From Poa pratensis (taxonomy: Eukaryota; Streptophyta; Magnoliopsida; Poales; Poaceae), in the NCBI GenBank assembly GCA_947311845.1, contig CAMZMU010000027.1, positions 46,998,758-47,062,757 of the forward strand: a DNA stretch of 64,000 nt, in the 5' to 3' direction. Made by a program: the position numbers and the translations under genes. This document shows positions 1 to 12,348 of the stretch, one piece after another. The notes beneath the pieces are model-generated. The model was not told where the DNA came from and searched no databases. It was given only the letters and a program-made list of their open reading frames with translations. Position 1 is the stretch's first letter, and every line of letters begins with the position of its first letter.

Positions 1-1342
1 GTATGGAAATTATTTTGCCACCCTATGTAGTAGTTATATAAACTTTAGGATGGAAAACAATGTTGTTTATTCAAAACTCCTTTGGAAATACTTGTGTGGT
101 TATGGAATACCGAGATGTCGGTATTGAAGTGGAGAAATGGAGGATGATGATGTTTATGAAAAATGCACAGTGTCCTAGTACTATGACAACCAATCTTAAT
201 CTGTGCGACCACATTTACCCCCATATGGGAACGGGGCTTAGTCATATAATTTGCTCTTATTAGTATGGGATACCTCATCGACGGAGATGACTCCGTTATG
301 CATGAGGGGATGGTTTGTGAACTCCCCTGACCTGGGTCCTCGCTCAAACTCTATGGAAAGATAAGGAGGAGGATTGAAGACTTCATAAATGTGGTCGCCG
401 GGAAAAACATATGAGTCCTCACACTTAGGGTTGCCGACGGGGACCGGACTGAGTGTTGGTGGGAATTATCATATGGGTAGGATCCTATACTAGCATGAGC
501 AAAGGAGAGGCTAGGGTCGGTGGCTCAACTTCGCATACACCTTGTATGGCGGGACGTGGCTGACACGATGAGTTACCGGATGGATGTGGGATAAAAGCGT
601 GCTACCTCTGCAGAGGGTCAAAACTATTCGAATAGCCGAGTCCTCGGATATGGACAATTGGGAAGCTGTCCTAAGATCATGTGCAAGTTTTTGGAAAAGC
701 TTTTAAGTTTAAAGAACTGAAATGGTGATGGTGTTAAACAACTATACCAAATGGAGTGGTATGAGTTGTGGAATAAATGGACCATGGTGAGCCTGGTCAG
801 GAAAAGGAGAAGTTTTTGGAGAAACAAAGAGATGGTGACTTCTTTTAAAAACAGTTATAAAACTCTTCTTACCTTTTTCAATAAAGATATAGAGATGTTT
901 TAAAAAATAAAAGTTGTAAGTTAAAATAAACTAGTGCATACTCATGTTGGGGTAGTTTGCGAGTACATTCAAATGTACTCATATTGGTTTCGTCCCTGGC
1001 TATTGTCCTAGCCAGACTACGAGGAGGAGCACTACGCCGAGCAGGAGTATGGTGACTTCTATGCGAACTAAGGATCTCCACAAGTCAGCTGCCTGTCGGG
1101 TCGTCGTCATTAGAATATGATGTCTACTACGCCGTAGCTTCCGCTGATATTTTGGTTTGGCCCATGAAGGCACCTATGTAAGAACTTGGTCTAAATGACC
1201 ATTTATGTAAGACTTTTTATTCGGTACTGTAATGGATGTAAACTTTGGTATCCAATTCGGATTATGTGCAACGACAGACTGATCACGGGATCGTTGTGTT
1301 AAGCATAATCGGGTATTTCGGACAGCTAGTCCGGGGTCCCCA
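1..1342 (+). repeat. 5' LTR (3' terminal third only) of the gypsy element
   Basis: Nearly identical to the end of the 3' LTR (9981-11328), including the terminal GGTCCCCA. Only about 1.34 kb of an expected 4.0 kb LTR is in the window. Differences from the 3' copy are scattered single-base changes and short homopolymer indels. The end could be placed two bases later because CACA follows. Confidence 0.93.
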
Positions 1343-1347
1343 CAGAC

Positions 1348-1361
1348 TTGGTATCAGAGCC
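1348..1361 (+). other. Primer-binding site, tRNA-iMet type (gypsy element)
   Basis: TTGGTATCAGAGCC lies five bases after the end of the 5' LTR. It is complementary to the 3' end of plant initiator tRNA-Met, the usual primer of plant gypsy and copia elements. Confidence 0.9.
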
Positions 1362-1633
1362 ATCCTGACTTTAGGAAACCTTAGTTAGCATGGTCGTTTG
1401 TCAAATGTTACAAAAAGATGAATTTCTAAAGAAAGGAAAGAAGTATTTTGAAAACTGCTTATCTCCAATCCTCTTACTTATACAAAATTTTACTCTCATT
1501 AAATATTATATTTTCCTTTGTATCCTTAAAATTGTGCACACTTCTCATTAACTTAAATTTGACTCACTTGTTGCCCTACTATTTAAAATTTTGGTACATA
1601 TCACTAACTTAAAACTTGCTTAAAAATTTGTAG

Positions 1634-2491
1634 ATGGCACTCCACTGGACCGAGTTCGTTCAGCTTGAGAAGGATAGCAAGCTGACGTTCGAGAGTGACT
1701 TGTTCGAGTTGAGCAAGCTGTTAGGTCGCCCCGCTCCAGAGTTTGAGGGAGCTCAGATTGATGTTCACGGTGTCGGAAGGCTGAGCTGGCTCATCAGGTC
1801 GTCAGTTCGCAGGAACATCAAGTCTCCCAGTTCCAGGACGCTCGTCTTCACCACCAAGGAGGCCACCTGGGTTGACGGTCTCTGTACTGCTACACAGAGG
1901 ATGCTAGCCCGACTTTGTGAGGAGCACAAGGCGGAGTTAGTAGACTCCCGTTTCCGGTTCTACGGGAGGCGCAACTGCGATGGACACCCTACTCCTTCCC
2001 CTTGCCACCCGATGTTTGGGAGCTACATCATGGACATGGAGCTCTTACTTCAGCACACTCAGGATGATCTGTTGCGCACTAGGATTCAGCTTCGCTTTGA
2101 CCGCGAGTCGCTCGTTGAGCTTCGCGAGAGTGAGGAGAAGCTGCTGGAGGAGAAGGTCGCTCTTCTCGGAAGAGGGCCCAGCTGAGGAGGACCATCGTGA
2201 AGCTCCGCAAAAGGTGGCGGAGCAGGACCAGCTGATCGAGGATCTAGAGCACCATACTGACGAGATGGAGGAGGAGGGCGAGGATCTCCGCAAGGAGAAC
2301 AACGCTTTCCTCAGTGACGATGATGACTTTGTGGAGGAGATGGACTGTGAGGAGGAGATGATGAGGAGGAGTTAGTTGACGAGGAGGAGGAGCCACTCGA
2401 GGCAGTTCTCGAGGACGAGGAGGAGGATCCCGAGGAGCCACTCTACCAGTCAGATGCTGACGTGTTAGAGCTGGAGGTTCCACCTCAGTAG
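1634..2491 (+). pseudogene. ORF0: extra open reading frame upstream of gag, frameshifted
   Basis: An ATG at 1634 opens a frame that runs to about 2165. It then continues in another frame to about 2370 and in a third to a TAG at 2489-2491, so the original protein would be about 285 residues. The first half has no domain I recognise. The middle is a charged helix or coiled coil rich in Glu, Arg and Leu, and the tail is extremely acidic with runs of Glu and Asp. An extra ORF before gag is, from memory, reported for long-LTR gypsy elements of the rice RIRE3/RIRE8 kind; function unknown. Two frameshifts make this copy non-coding. Confidence 0.6.
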
Positions 2492-2799
2492 GCGAGTGAC
2501 TTGATCACTACCGCAGGATTAGGTTGACCCCTATCACTAGTCGAGTAGAAGTAGTGGTTCTTTTGGAAACCAGATGCTATGTATCTTAGATGTAAGGTGA
2601 TGTTGTAAGCTTGAGGTTGTAAGCTTGATGTTGTTGTGAACTCCTTGATGTGATGTTTGTGAAATATAAGTATGTTTGTCTTGTTAGATCTGTGTAAAAT
2701 ATTTTCATATAATCCTTAAATTAATCAACCACTTGCGAAATCGTCTTTCCCTTAGTCGAACTTTTCTTGCCTTGCCTCTTATACCCGGTGTGCTTCAGG

Positions 2800-2953
2800 A
2801 TGCCGCCCCGTCGCGCAATGCGGAGGATCAGGATCAGCACCACCACCACCGGACCCAACCCCCCCAACTTCTCGCGCTTATCATGGAGGAACGTGAAAAT
2901 GCCCGGCAGAGCGCCAGCTCATCTCGCTGCCTTACAACAACTCGCAGCCGCTT

Positions 2954-2989
<36 letters not shown>

Positions 2990-3890
2990 GTGGTAATGGC
3001 AATGGCAATGAGAACCAGCGATCCACCTTAGGCGATTTCCAGAAGACCAACCCACCTACCTTCTCCAAGGGACTTCACCCACTGGAAGCCGATGATTGGC
3101 TTCGCACCATCGACAACAATCTGAAGTTGCTGCTGTGGGAGAAAATGAAAAGTGTTGTATGCAACCCACTATCTCGCTGGACCTGCAAGAGCTTGGTGGG
3201 AAACTACCAAGCTCTCCAGCAGCTGATCATGTCATCAACTGGGCTGAGTTCCAGGAGAATTCGCAAGAAGCACATTCCCTATGGACTCATTGAAGGAAGA
3301 AGGATGAATTCCGCAAGCTGAGGCAGGGAAGTAGAGATGTGGTCGGTTATCTTGAGGAGTTTACCGACTTATCTCGGTATGCTCCTGATGACACCGACAA
3401 AGAAGAGAAGAAGATGGAGCGTTTCATGAGTGGACTTCATGATGAACTGCAGTGTGCTTGGTTATCCATGACTTCCGTGATCTGGAGTCACTTGTGGACA
3501 AAGCCATCCAGCTGGAGACCAAGCGCAAGTCTATGTTTGAAGGTCGCAAGAGGAGGATGAATGCTCAGGAAGGTTCGAGCAGTCAGAAGCCTCGTATCTT
3601 TCAGCAAAACCCCAAACCTGCCTATCGACCACCCCAAGCTCCACGCCCCAATTTCCCTAACCGCCCAAACAACTTCAACCGCCCCAATGACAATAACCGT
3701 CCCAGAGGAAACTTCAACAACTTCAACCCCAATGCCAATGTTGTCTGCTTTGAATGTGGCAACAAAGGTCACTACTCCAGGAATGCCCCAATCCCAAGAG
3801 GAATGTTCAGCGCCCCAATGCCCGGCACCGAACAATGGTCAAGGCCGCAATGGAAATGGTAATGGCAAGAATGCCGCACCCCGCGGAAAT
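2800..3890 (+). pseudogene. gag of the gypsy element, multiply frameshifted
   Basis: The likely start is the ATG at 2800 (MPPRR, a common gypsy gag start). Segments in three frames together give a gypsy capsid region (LEADDWLRTID near 3090, then the WAEFQENF and YLEEFTDLSRYAP stretches), a Pro/Asn/Arg-rich linker, and a CCHC zinc knuckle at about 3746-3790. The last cysteine of the knuckle is in a different frame from the first three ligands because of an indel. I count about seven frame changes. A CAA-repeat at 2954-2988 encodes a poly-Gln or poly-Asn run depending on frame. It would form the virus-like particle if intact; this copy cannot. Confidence 0.88.
2954..2988 (+). repeat. (CAA)n microsatellite inside gag
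   Basis: About eleven CAA triplets in a row. They code a homopolymer tract in the N-terminal part of gag. Confidence 0.9.
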
Positions 3891-6800
3891 GCTGCTGTTG
3901 TCAAGGGTCGTCTGCACCACATCAATGCTGAAGAAGCTCAGGATGCGCCAGATGTTGTGCTGGGTACGTTCCTTGTCAACTCAGTACCTGCAACTGTTCT
4001 GTTTGATTCTGGTGCAACACATTCATTTGTTACCGAGGAGTTTGTTGCTAAGGGAGGTTTAGTAGAAGGCTTCCTAACTAAAACCTTGAGTATACAAATC
4101 CCTGGTTCCACCCTAGAAACCAAGAGATTTTGTCCAAATACTGCCATAGAGATTTCAGGCGAAAAATTTGCAGCCGACCTAATTGTTTAGGAACCCAAGG
4201 CATAGATGTCATACTCGGTATGAATTGGCTAGCCAAGTACCATGGTCGAATTGACTGTGCCAGAAGAGCTGTATCCATCACCACCGACAAAGAAGTAGAA
4301 GTGGAGTATGTGTCTGAACCCAATCACTCCCAACCAGGCTGCCATGAGAGCATAGCTCGACCCACCCTAGATGAGATCCGTGTTGTTCACCTATTCCGAG
4401 ATGTTTTCCCTGAGGAATTACCTGGTATGCCGCCAGACCGGGAAATTGAGTTCATAATTGAGCTTATCCCAGGAACAGCCCCAATATCCCAAAGGCCTTA
4501 TCGGATGAATCCGGAAGAACTGGTTGAGTTGAAGAAGCAGTTGGCAGATATGCTCAGCAAAGGTCTTGTTCGTCCAAGTGCTTCACCCTGGGGATCACCC
4601 ATTATTTTTGTGGACAAGAGAGACGGTACCACACGACTGTGTGTGGATTATCGCAGGCTAAATGACGTGACCATTAAAAACAAGTACCCCTTCCCAAGAT
4701 CGAGGATCTGTTCGATCAGATGAACGGAGCCCGAGTCTTTTCAAAGATCGATCTTCGGACAGGTTACCATCAGTTGAAGATCCGAGAGACAGACATTCCC
4801 AAGACCGCCTTCACCACTCGTTACGGTTTGTTTGAATACACCGTGATGTCCTTTGGTCTGACCAATGCCCCAGCCTATTTCATGAATCTCATGAACAAGA
4901 TTTTCATGGAGTACCTCGACAAGTTCGTGGTAGTTTTCCTTGATGACATCCTTATTTATTCCAAGACCGAAGAAGACATGCTGAACACCTGCGTCTAGTT
5001 TTGGAGACCCTCCGAGAGCACCAGCTGTATGCCAAGCTTAGCAAGTGTGAGTTTTGGCTCATGAAGTGGCATTTCTCGGACATATAGTATCTGCTGGAGG
5101 AATTTCTGTTGACCCAGAGAAGATCCAAGCCATTATTGACTGGTTATCCCCAACCAGTGTACTGAAATCCGAAGCTTTCTCGGACTCGCCGGTTATTACC
5201 GCAAGTTCGTTGAAGGATTTTCCAGTATAGCCAAGCCCTTGACCCAACTGTTGAAGAAGGACAAGAAATTTGAATGGACTCAGAAGTGCGAAGATAGTTT
5301 CCAAGAGTTGAAGAAGAGACTAACCTCCACCCCAATCCTGGTTATGCCAGACGTCACCCAGAGTTTCGACGTGTATTGCGATGCATCACGCCTCGGACTT
5401 GGTTGCGTTCTGATGCAAGAAGGCAAAGTTGTGTCGTATCTGTCCCGGCAGTTGCGACCGCATGAAGAGAATTACCCAACCCATGACCTGGAATTAGCTG
5501 CTGTTTCTTGCTCTTAAAAAGTGGCGTCCCTATCTTGCGGGACATCGCTGTGAGATCTATACGGATCACAAGAGCTTGAAGTATATTTTCACCCAGAAGG
5601 AGTTGAACCTGCGACAGAGGAGATGGATGGAATTAATCAAGGATTATGATATTGGAATCCACTATCACCCCGGAAAGGCTAATGTAGTTGCCGATGCCCT
5701 TAGTCGCAAACCCTGCACCTGAATGCCCTGATCCAAGCCGAACAACCAGCCTTGTTCAAAGAGTTCGAAGATTTTGGACTAGAACTTGTTAGCCATGGAT
5801 ATCTCGCCAATTTGGAGTTAGCCCCAACCCTGATGGATCAAATCAAAGAAGCCCAAAAAGGTCATGAAAGCATTGAAGGAATTAGGAAGAAGATCTCCCT
5901 CGGCAAAGCACCCGGTTTTACCGAAGATGCTGAAGGAGTGCTGAAATTCAATGATCGTATCTGTGTGCCCAATGTCACGGAACTTAAGGAGTTAATCCTG
6001 AAGGAAGCCCATGAGACCCCTTATTCAATCCACCCCGGCGGAACCAAAATGTACCAAGACCTTCGAGAAAGATTTTGGTGGCATGGAATGAAGCGAGAGA
6101 TTGGTTTTTCGTAGCCAAGTGTGATATCTGTCAGCGAGTCAAGGCTGAACATCAGCGACCCGCTGGATTGCTTCAACCTTTGAAAATTCCCGAGTGGAAG
6201 TGGGATGAGATTGGAATGGATTTTATTACCGGACTTCCAAGATCCAACCGAGGCCATGATTCAATCTGGGTCATCGTTGATCGATTGACCAAGGTTGCTC
6301 ATTTTATACCTGTCAAGACCACCCATACCGGAGCTCAGTTAGCAGACTTGTATATTTCCAGAATAGTAAGCCTGCATGGTGTGCCTAAGAAGATTGTATC
6401 TGATAGAGGTACGCAATTCACCTCAAGATTCTGGAAATCCCTTCATGAAGCCCTCGGAACCAAGTTAGCATTTAGCACAGCTTATCATCCCCAGACCGAT
6501 GGCCAAACTGAGCGAGTGAACCAGATATTGGAGGACATGCTTCGCGCATGTGTTCTATCCTATGGTTCCAAGTGGGAAGATTGTCTTCCGTTTGCAGAGT
6601 TCTCATACAACAATAGTTATCAGTCCAGTCTGCAAATGGCCCCTTTTGAAGCCCTTTACGGCAAGAAGTGTCGTACACCCTGAATTGGTCCGATACCGGA
6701 GAGAGCAAATTGTTTGGACCAGATACCCTCCGTGAAGCTGAAGAGCAAGTTCAGCTTATTCGTGAACGCCTCAAAACTGCCCAATCCCGTCAGAAGAGTT

Positions 6801-7272
6801 ACGCTGACACCAAGCGCCGTGACCTCACTTTCAGTGTCGGAGATTATGTTTATCTCCGAGTGACACCATCAAAGGAATGCAGCGTTTCCATGTCAAAGGA
6901 AAGTTAGCGCCAAGGTATATTGGACCCTTCAAGATCATCGCTCGTCGAGGAGAAGTATCCTATCAGCTGGAATTGCCACCGGAGTTAGGAGATTATCATG
7001 ATGTCTTCCACATTTCCTTGCTCCGGAAGTGTCTCGAAGTTCCTGACCAGCCTGATGTTTTCAAAAACATCGACCACCTCTCCATCGACCTGAACCAAGA
7101 TTTGACTTATCGCGAGAGACCCCTCAAGATTCTCGAAGAAGATGTTCGTGTTACCCGAAGACGTGCGATCAAGTTTTACAAAGTCCAGTGGACTAACCAC
7201 TCTGAAGAAGAAGCAACTTGGGAACGTGAAGATTATCTTCGAAGCGAATTCCCAGGCCTCTTTAGTACCTAA
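3891..7272 (+). pseudogene. pol of the gypsy element (protease, RT, RNase H, integrase, chromodomain), broken
   Basis: Domains in order: aspartic protease with DSG at 4005-4013; RT with the FLDD catalytic box near 4936-4947; RNase H (DVYCDAS at about 5370); integrase with an H2C2 zinc region (6019-6150) and catalytic D at 6219, D at 6402 and E at 6510; then a chromodomain-like end (about 7165-7260). The frame ends with TAA at 7270-7272. An in-frame TAG at about 4188 and frame changes near 4700, 4995, 5065, 5155, 5510, 5718, 6110, 6680 and 6870 interrupt it. All catalytic motifs remain recognisable, so the copy is recent but cannot make the polyprotein. Confidence 0.93.
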
Positions 7273-7303
7273 GCCTAGCAAATCTCGGGACGAGATTTAT
7301 TTT

Positions 7304-7316
7304 AAGGAGGGAAGGA
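7304..7316 (+). other. Polypurine tract of the gypsy element
   Basis: AAGGAGGGAAGGA lies immediately before the TGTAACATCC start of the 3' LTR. This is the expected position and composition for the plus-strand primer. Confidence 0.85.
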
Positions 7317-7317
7317 T

Positions 7318-10300
7318 TGTAACATCCCAAAATTATTAACAAGTATTATTAATTCCAAAAATGAGAGCCAACAAAAACTTTTGTTAAATTATGTGTGTTG
7401 ATCTCATATTCTTGCTTGTGTTGTTTATTCTTCTTGTTTGTGTGTTGCTTGCTCTAATTGAGAACATAAAGAAAAGAAGAGAATAAAATAAAAGCAAAAC
7501 AAGAAAAATAAATGTGGCAAGTGCCACACAAATTCTCCAAGTGAGGATCTCATTTTGTTTCCAACAAAATTTAGTGGAGTGGTAGTGCAAACCCTCCCAT
7601 TTCATCCTTACTACTTATCTCTCTCAAATAATATTTTCAAACTAGTTTTAAAATTCAAAAGTAAAAAATAAAAATAAAAAAATTTCCATAATTAAAACCT
7701 ATGAAAGAAAATGTTTCAAAACATTTTATTATTTTATGCCAATTTTTGTGGAGCTTCTGTACATTATGAGAAGACCCCACAAATTTTGCCAAATTTTTAT
7801 AAATTGATTTAGTGCCTCAAATTAAATCAAGAAGTGCTTCTGGATTTAAACAGAAGGACTAAAAAGTAAATAAGAAAAAGAAGAAGGAAGTTTGGCAGCA
7901 GAGAGGAGGCAGGGGGCTTTCTGCAAAAGTGTCATCCCCTACCTCTCTCCCTAGCTCGCTGTAGCCGCCGTGTCGCCGTGGTCGTCGACGCCGCGCCAGG
8001 CCCCCCAGGACCCCCCTCTCCAGCTCGCACCGCACCTCTGCGTCCACTGCCCCGCAGAGGAGAGGAGTTAAGCGCCACCCCCTCTCCTACGCTGCCCTGT
8101 CCCCCATTTCTCCGCCGTGGATGAACGGATGGCGCCGGCAAAATTCGTCCCACCCGCTGCACGCCGACACGCATCCGTCGCCACAGCTGCTCCCAGCTCA
8201 CTCCCGGACCCCCCATACCTCTCACCCTTGCGCTGCTTGCATGCGTCGCCATTGAATCAGGAAAATCTCGCCGGAGGCGCCATGGACGCTGTCCACGCGC
8301 TCCGTCCATGATACGCCGCCCCTGCCCTATTTAACCACCCCCGAGCCTCGCCACAGGCACCACACCGCTCCACCACCACTCCACTCCCCTCTGTGCCCCT
8401 CTAGGAGGGCGTGCTCGCTGCCGCGTCGACCTCGCCGTGTCCGAGGTAGAGGCGACCGTGGCCAGGCCGTTGGGCTGCCCCATTTCCTTCCCAAACCCCT
8501 GCACCATGTTGCTCTCTCTCCCCGCACTCACCCTATCCCTTTTTCCCCTTTGATTAGTGCCCAGACGCGACCGTTGGACCTCGCCGGAGTTGCTGCCCGT
8601 GGCCGTGGAAGAGTGAGAGCGCGCCGCCGACGAACCAGCCCACCCCAGCAAGTGCAACTCGGCCAGAAGCTTCCCACACGCCACCGCCGTCGATCTGCAT
8701 CATCTCCGCGACCTCCCGAGCCCCCTAGGTGAGAGATCCTTCCACCCGCCGTCGCCGGCGCGGCAGCGCCGCCGATTTTAGGTCGCCGCCGATGCTTTTG
8801 ATCGCGGACCGTTGGATCTCGATCCAACAGGCGCGTACCGCTTCGGTTAAATGAAAGAGAGAGAGAGAGAGACTGACGGGAGGGCCCCGCTTGTCAGGAT
8901 TTTATTAATTTCCAACCGCACACTGTGTCACTGACACGTAGGTCCCACCTGTCATAGCTTTCAACATTATCCAGAAATCAATTAAATTCAAATTCAAACT
9001 TCTCTGTCAAGACAGTACTGGATCCAACTTTGAAATTCAATATCTCGAGATTTAGGAATCCAAATAAATCAAACTCAATTGTTCTGGAAATCTTATAAAA
9101 ATATTTAACTAACCCAATTGGATTCATGTCATTTCATTAAACAGATAAAAAGTGTTATTAAAAATACTACAGAAGGTTTAAAATCTAAACTTGTTTGTTT
9201 CTGATACTCTGTTAGTCCAAATAATTCCAAACCAATTTTGCTAGCTTAGTACAGCCTTGTATTAGCCCCCTAATTTTGGTAGAATTAATTAAACATTATT
9301 AATTGTTGACTTTAAGATAAACCCTTTTGGACTAAAACAAACAAATATATTTATTGGTTGACCCAAATGGGATAGACCAATTTGGTTAGCTCAATATAGC
9401 CATGTTTACTTACCCCTAAAAGGATTTAATTTTTGGAACTACAGAACATATTTGGTAACCAAAACTTGATTATTACGCTACTGGATTCAAACCAATGTGT
9501 AGGGAGTTTGGTAACTCCAAATGATCCAATTCAAATTGGGTTGTCTTCTAACATCAGTAGCTTTCTATAGAAATTGAGTTTGTATTTTTGTGACCAACAG
9601 AACTCAAGTTGTGGAATTAAAATGTTTAACAAGTTTCTGCCATATTTTGGACTTAAGCAAATAATGTTTAATTCAATTATTTTGAAATTAAATTGTATTG
9701 CTTGATGAATGCAGTGGTTATTTAGAGATTTAGGATTGTAATGATGTGATGTTGTTTGAGTAGATTAGTGATTGCTTGTATTTGTTTGTTTATCGATTAG
9801 ACGAGAACGTTGCTGGATTTATCGAGGAGGGGGAATTTATTGAACCTGAAGATCAAGATCAAGCCCACTTTGCCGAGCAAGGCAAGCTACTCTCTGAGCT
9901 TGCACCTAAATATATATGCATCTACTTTGATCAAATGATTTACTCTTAAAACCAATGGTTTACAAAACCTTTTCAAAAAGTGTATGGAAATTATTTTGCC
10001 ACCCTATGTAGTAGTTATATAAAACTTTAGGATGGAAAACAATGTTGTTTATTCAAAAAACTCCTTCGGAAATACTTGTGTGGTTATGGAATACCGAGAT
10101 GTCGGTATTGAAGTGGAGAAATAGAGGATGATGATGTTTATGAAAAATGCACAGTGTCCTAGTACTATGACAACCAATCTTAATCTGTGCGACCACATTT
10201 ACCCCCATATGGGAACGGGGCTTAGTCATATAATTTGCTCTTATTAGTATGGGATACCTCATCGACGGAGATGACTCTGTTATGCGTGAGGGGATGGGTT

Positions 10301-11328
10301 GTGAACTCCCCTGACCTGGGTCCTCGCTCAAACTCTATGGAAAGATAAGGAGGAGGATTGAAGACTTCATAAATGTGGTCGCCGGGAAAAACATATGAGT
10401 CCTCACACTTAGGGTTGCCGACGGGGACCGGACTGAGTGTTGGTGGGAATTATCATATGGGTAGGATCCTATACTAGCATGAGCAAAGGAGAGGCTAGGG
10501 TCGGTGGCTCAACTTCGCATACACCTTGTATGGCGGGACGTGGCTGACACGATGAGTTACCGGATGGATGTGGGATAAAAGCGTGCTACCTCTGCAGAGG
10601 GTCAAAACTATTCGAATAGCCGAGTCCTCGGATATGGACAATTGGGAAGCTGTCCTAAGATCATGTGCAAATTTTTGGAAAAGCTTTTAAGTTTAAAGAA
10701 CTGAAAATGGTGATGGTGTTAAACAACTATACCAAATGGAGTGGTATGAGTTGTGCGAATAAATGGACCATGGTGAGCCCTGGTCAGGAAAAGGAGAAGT
10801 TTTTGGAGAAACAAAAGAGATGGTGACTTCTTTTAACAACAGTTATAAAACTCTCTTACCTTTTTCAATAAAGATATAGAGATGTTTTAAATAAATAAAA
10901 GTTGTAAGTTAAAACAAAACTAGTGCATACTCATGTTGGGGTAGTTTGCGAGTACATTCAAATGTACTCATATTGGTTTCGTCCCTGGCTATTGTCCTAG
11001 CCAGACAACGAGGAGGAGCACTACGCCGAGCAGGAGTATGGTGACTTCTATGCAAACTAAGGATCTCCACAAGTCAGCTGCATGTCGGGTCGTCATTAGA
11101 ATATGATGTCTACTACGCCGTAGCTTCCGCTGATATTTTGGTTTGGCCCACGAAGGCACCTATGTAAGAACTTGGTCTAAATGACCATTTATGTAAGACT
11201 TTTTATTCGGTACTGTAATGGATGTAAACTTTGGTATCCAATTCGGATTATGTGCAACGACAGACTGATCACGGGATCGTTGTGTTAAGCATAATCGGGT
11301 ATTTCGGACAGCTAGTCCGGGGTCCCCA
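7318..11328 (+). repeat. 3' LTR of the gypsy element, 4.0 kb
   Basis: Starts TGTAACATCCC right after the polypurine tract and ends GGTCCCCA. The last 1.35 kb matches the partial 5' LTR. It contains a GC-rich stretch (7900-8880) with a short GA microsatellite at about 8851-8870, then AT-rich sequence, and no gene. ORFs inside the GC-rich part have no recognisable domain. The length is unusual; most plant gypsy LTRs are shorter. Confidence 0.92.
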
Positions 11329-12348
11329 ACAACATGACGGTGGCGCGACAAGCAATGCACATGCGCAACAACCTGATGATACACACCATGGTGGCTTGGT
11401 CAGCAATACGGAAGGATACCTAAACCAAGCGTCATTGTTTGGACCAGATACATCCAACACCAGACTCGCAGATGACGCAACTGAGACTAGCTACAAAGAT
11501 CCTCCAAATTCAAACTCTAAGTGGTTCAACCTAGGGGACAGGCCGAAAAGTCACTATGAGAAAGATGCTCTGACGAAACAAACAAAGGAAAAGAAATGTG
11601 GTATATGCAGAGAGGTTGGGCACAAACGAGACCGATGCCCAGACAAAGACAAGGTTTGTGGACAATAAAAATAATAGATTATTGATCAAAATAATGATTT
11701 ATTCATATAGTCAGAAGATAATCTTATGAATAACAAACATATTAATTGTGGTAAAAAATGTTAAAAATTACGCAGGTTGGGGAAAAAATAGGGTACCGGC
11801 AGTATGTGAGACAAACAGTGCCATAGAGAACTTGGGAGATGTGACAAACCAGCGCAATGTGAGGGGTCATGATGACATACTAACAGGACAGGCTCATGTA
11901 ACACAAGATGGTGGCACATCAAGCAGTGCACATGCACAACAAGCTCATGGTCCACATGAGAGTGGCGTGAACTGCGGTAAAGAAGGATACCTAAACCAAC
12001 CATCATGGTTCAAGCCAGATACAGCTAACAACGGTCTCGCAGATGATGCAGCTGAAATTAGATACATATATCCTTCACAATCAAACAATGATGGTTTCAA
12101 ACTAGGGGACATGTCAAAGAGTCATAATGAGATAGCTCCTCCAAAGAAACAAGCAAAGAAATTTAACTGTGGTCTGTGCAAAGAGCCAGGGCACAAACAC
12201 GACCATTGCCCAGATAAAGACAAGGTTTGAACAATACTGTTTCATTATATATATTCAGAAAAAAAACTTATGAATGTCAAGATTATTAATTCTTATAGAA
12301 TTGTTAAAATTTATGCAGGTTGGGAAAAATCGGGCTCAGCCAGTGTGA
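11329..12348 (+). pseudogene. 3' end of a transposase/FAR1-type gene with duplicated CCHC-knuckle exons
   Basis: Three exon-like blocks: 11329-11653 (5' side cut off by the gypsy LTR), 11776-12224 and 12319-12348, each bounded by AAG/GTTT donors and CAG/GTTGGG acceptors. Blocks 1 and 2 are diverged copies of each other and share GYLNQ, LADDA and a terminal zinc knuckle of the form C-x2-C-x4-H-x4-C ending DKDK (11594-11641; 12166-12211). Block 3 has only the short tail that would follow the knuckle. A one-base difference after the second acceptor shifts the frame relative to block 3. A C-terminal knuckle of this kind occurs in MULE transposases and their FAR1/FHY3 relatives (family knowledge). 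The catalytic part would lie upstream of the window. Most likely a dead transposase end. Confidence 0.6.

Larger units (their letters stand above)
1..11328 (+). mobile_element. Ty3/gypsy LTR retrotransposon, chromodomain type, 5' LTR cut by window start
   Basis: Bases 1-1342 recur at about 9981-11328, and between them lie a tRNA-iMet primer site, gag, pol in gypsy order (protease, RT, RNase H, integrase) and a purine tract, so this is one element. The LTR starts TGTAACATCCC and ends GGTCCCCA. The integrase ends in a chromodomain-like segment, which with the very long LTR points to the Tekay/Del lineage (inference). By eye the two LTR copies differ at about 13 substitutions plus about 10 small indels over 1.34 kb, roughly 1 percent, so the insertion is fairly young. 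It landed inside an exon of the knuckle gene that resumes at 11329. The left target-site duplication is outside the window; the 5 bp to the right are ACAAC. Confidence 0.93.

Noticed and set aside
1348..1361. tRNA gene remnants at TTGGTATCAGAGC sites (also 43570 and 55274)
   Set aside because: Each abuts an LTR end, and no cloverleaf is present; they are primer-binding sites.
2954..2988. CRISPR-like or other short regularly spaced repeats
   Set aside because: Simple CAA microsatellite coding a homopolymer in gag; no spacers. No CRISPR array is present in the window.
8117..8827. Host gene in the GC-rich part of the gypsy LTR
   Set aside because: ORFs are short, overlap on both strands, have no domain and lie wholly inside the LTR.
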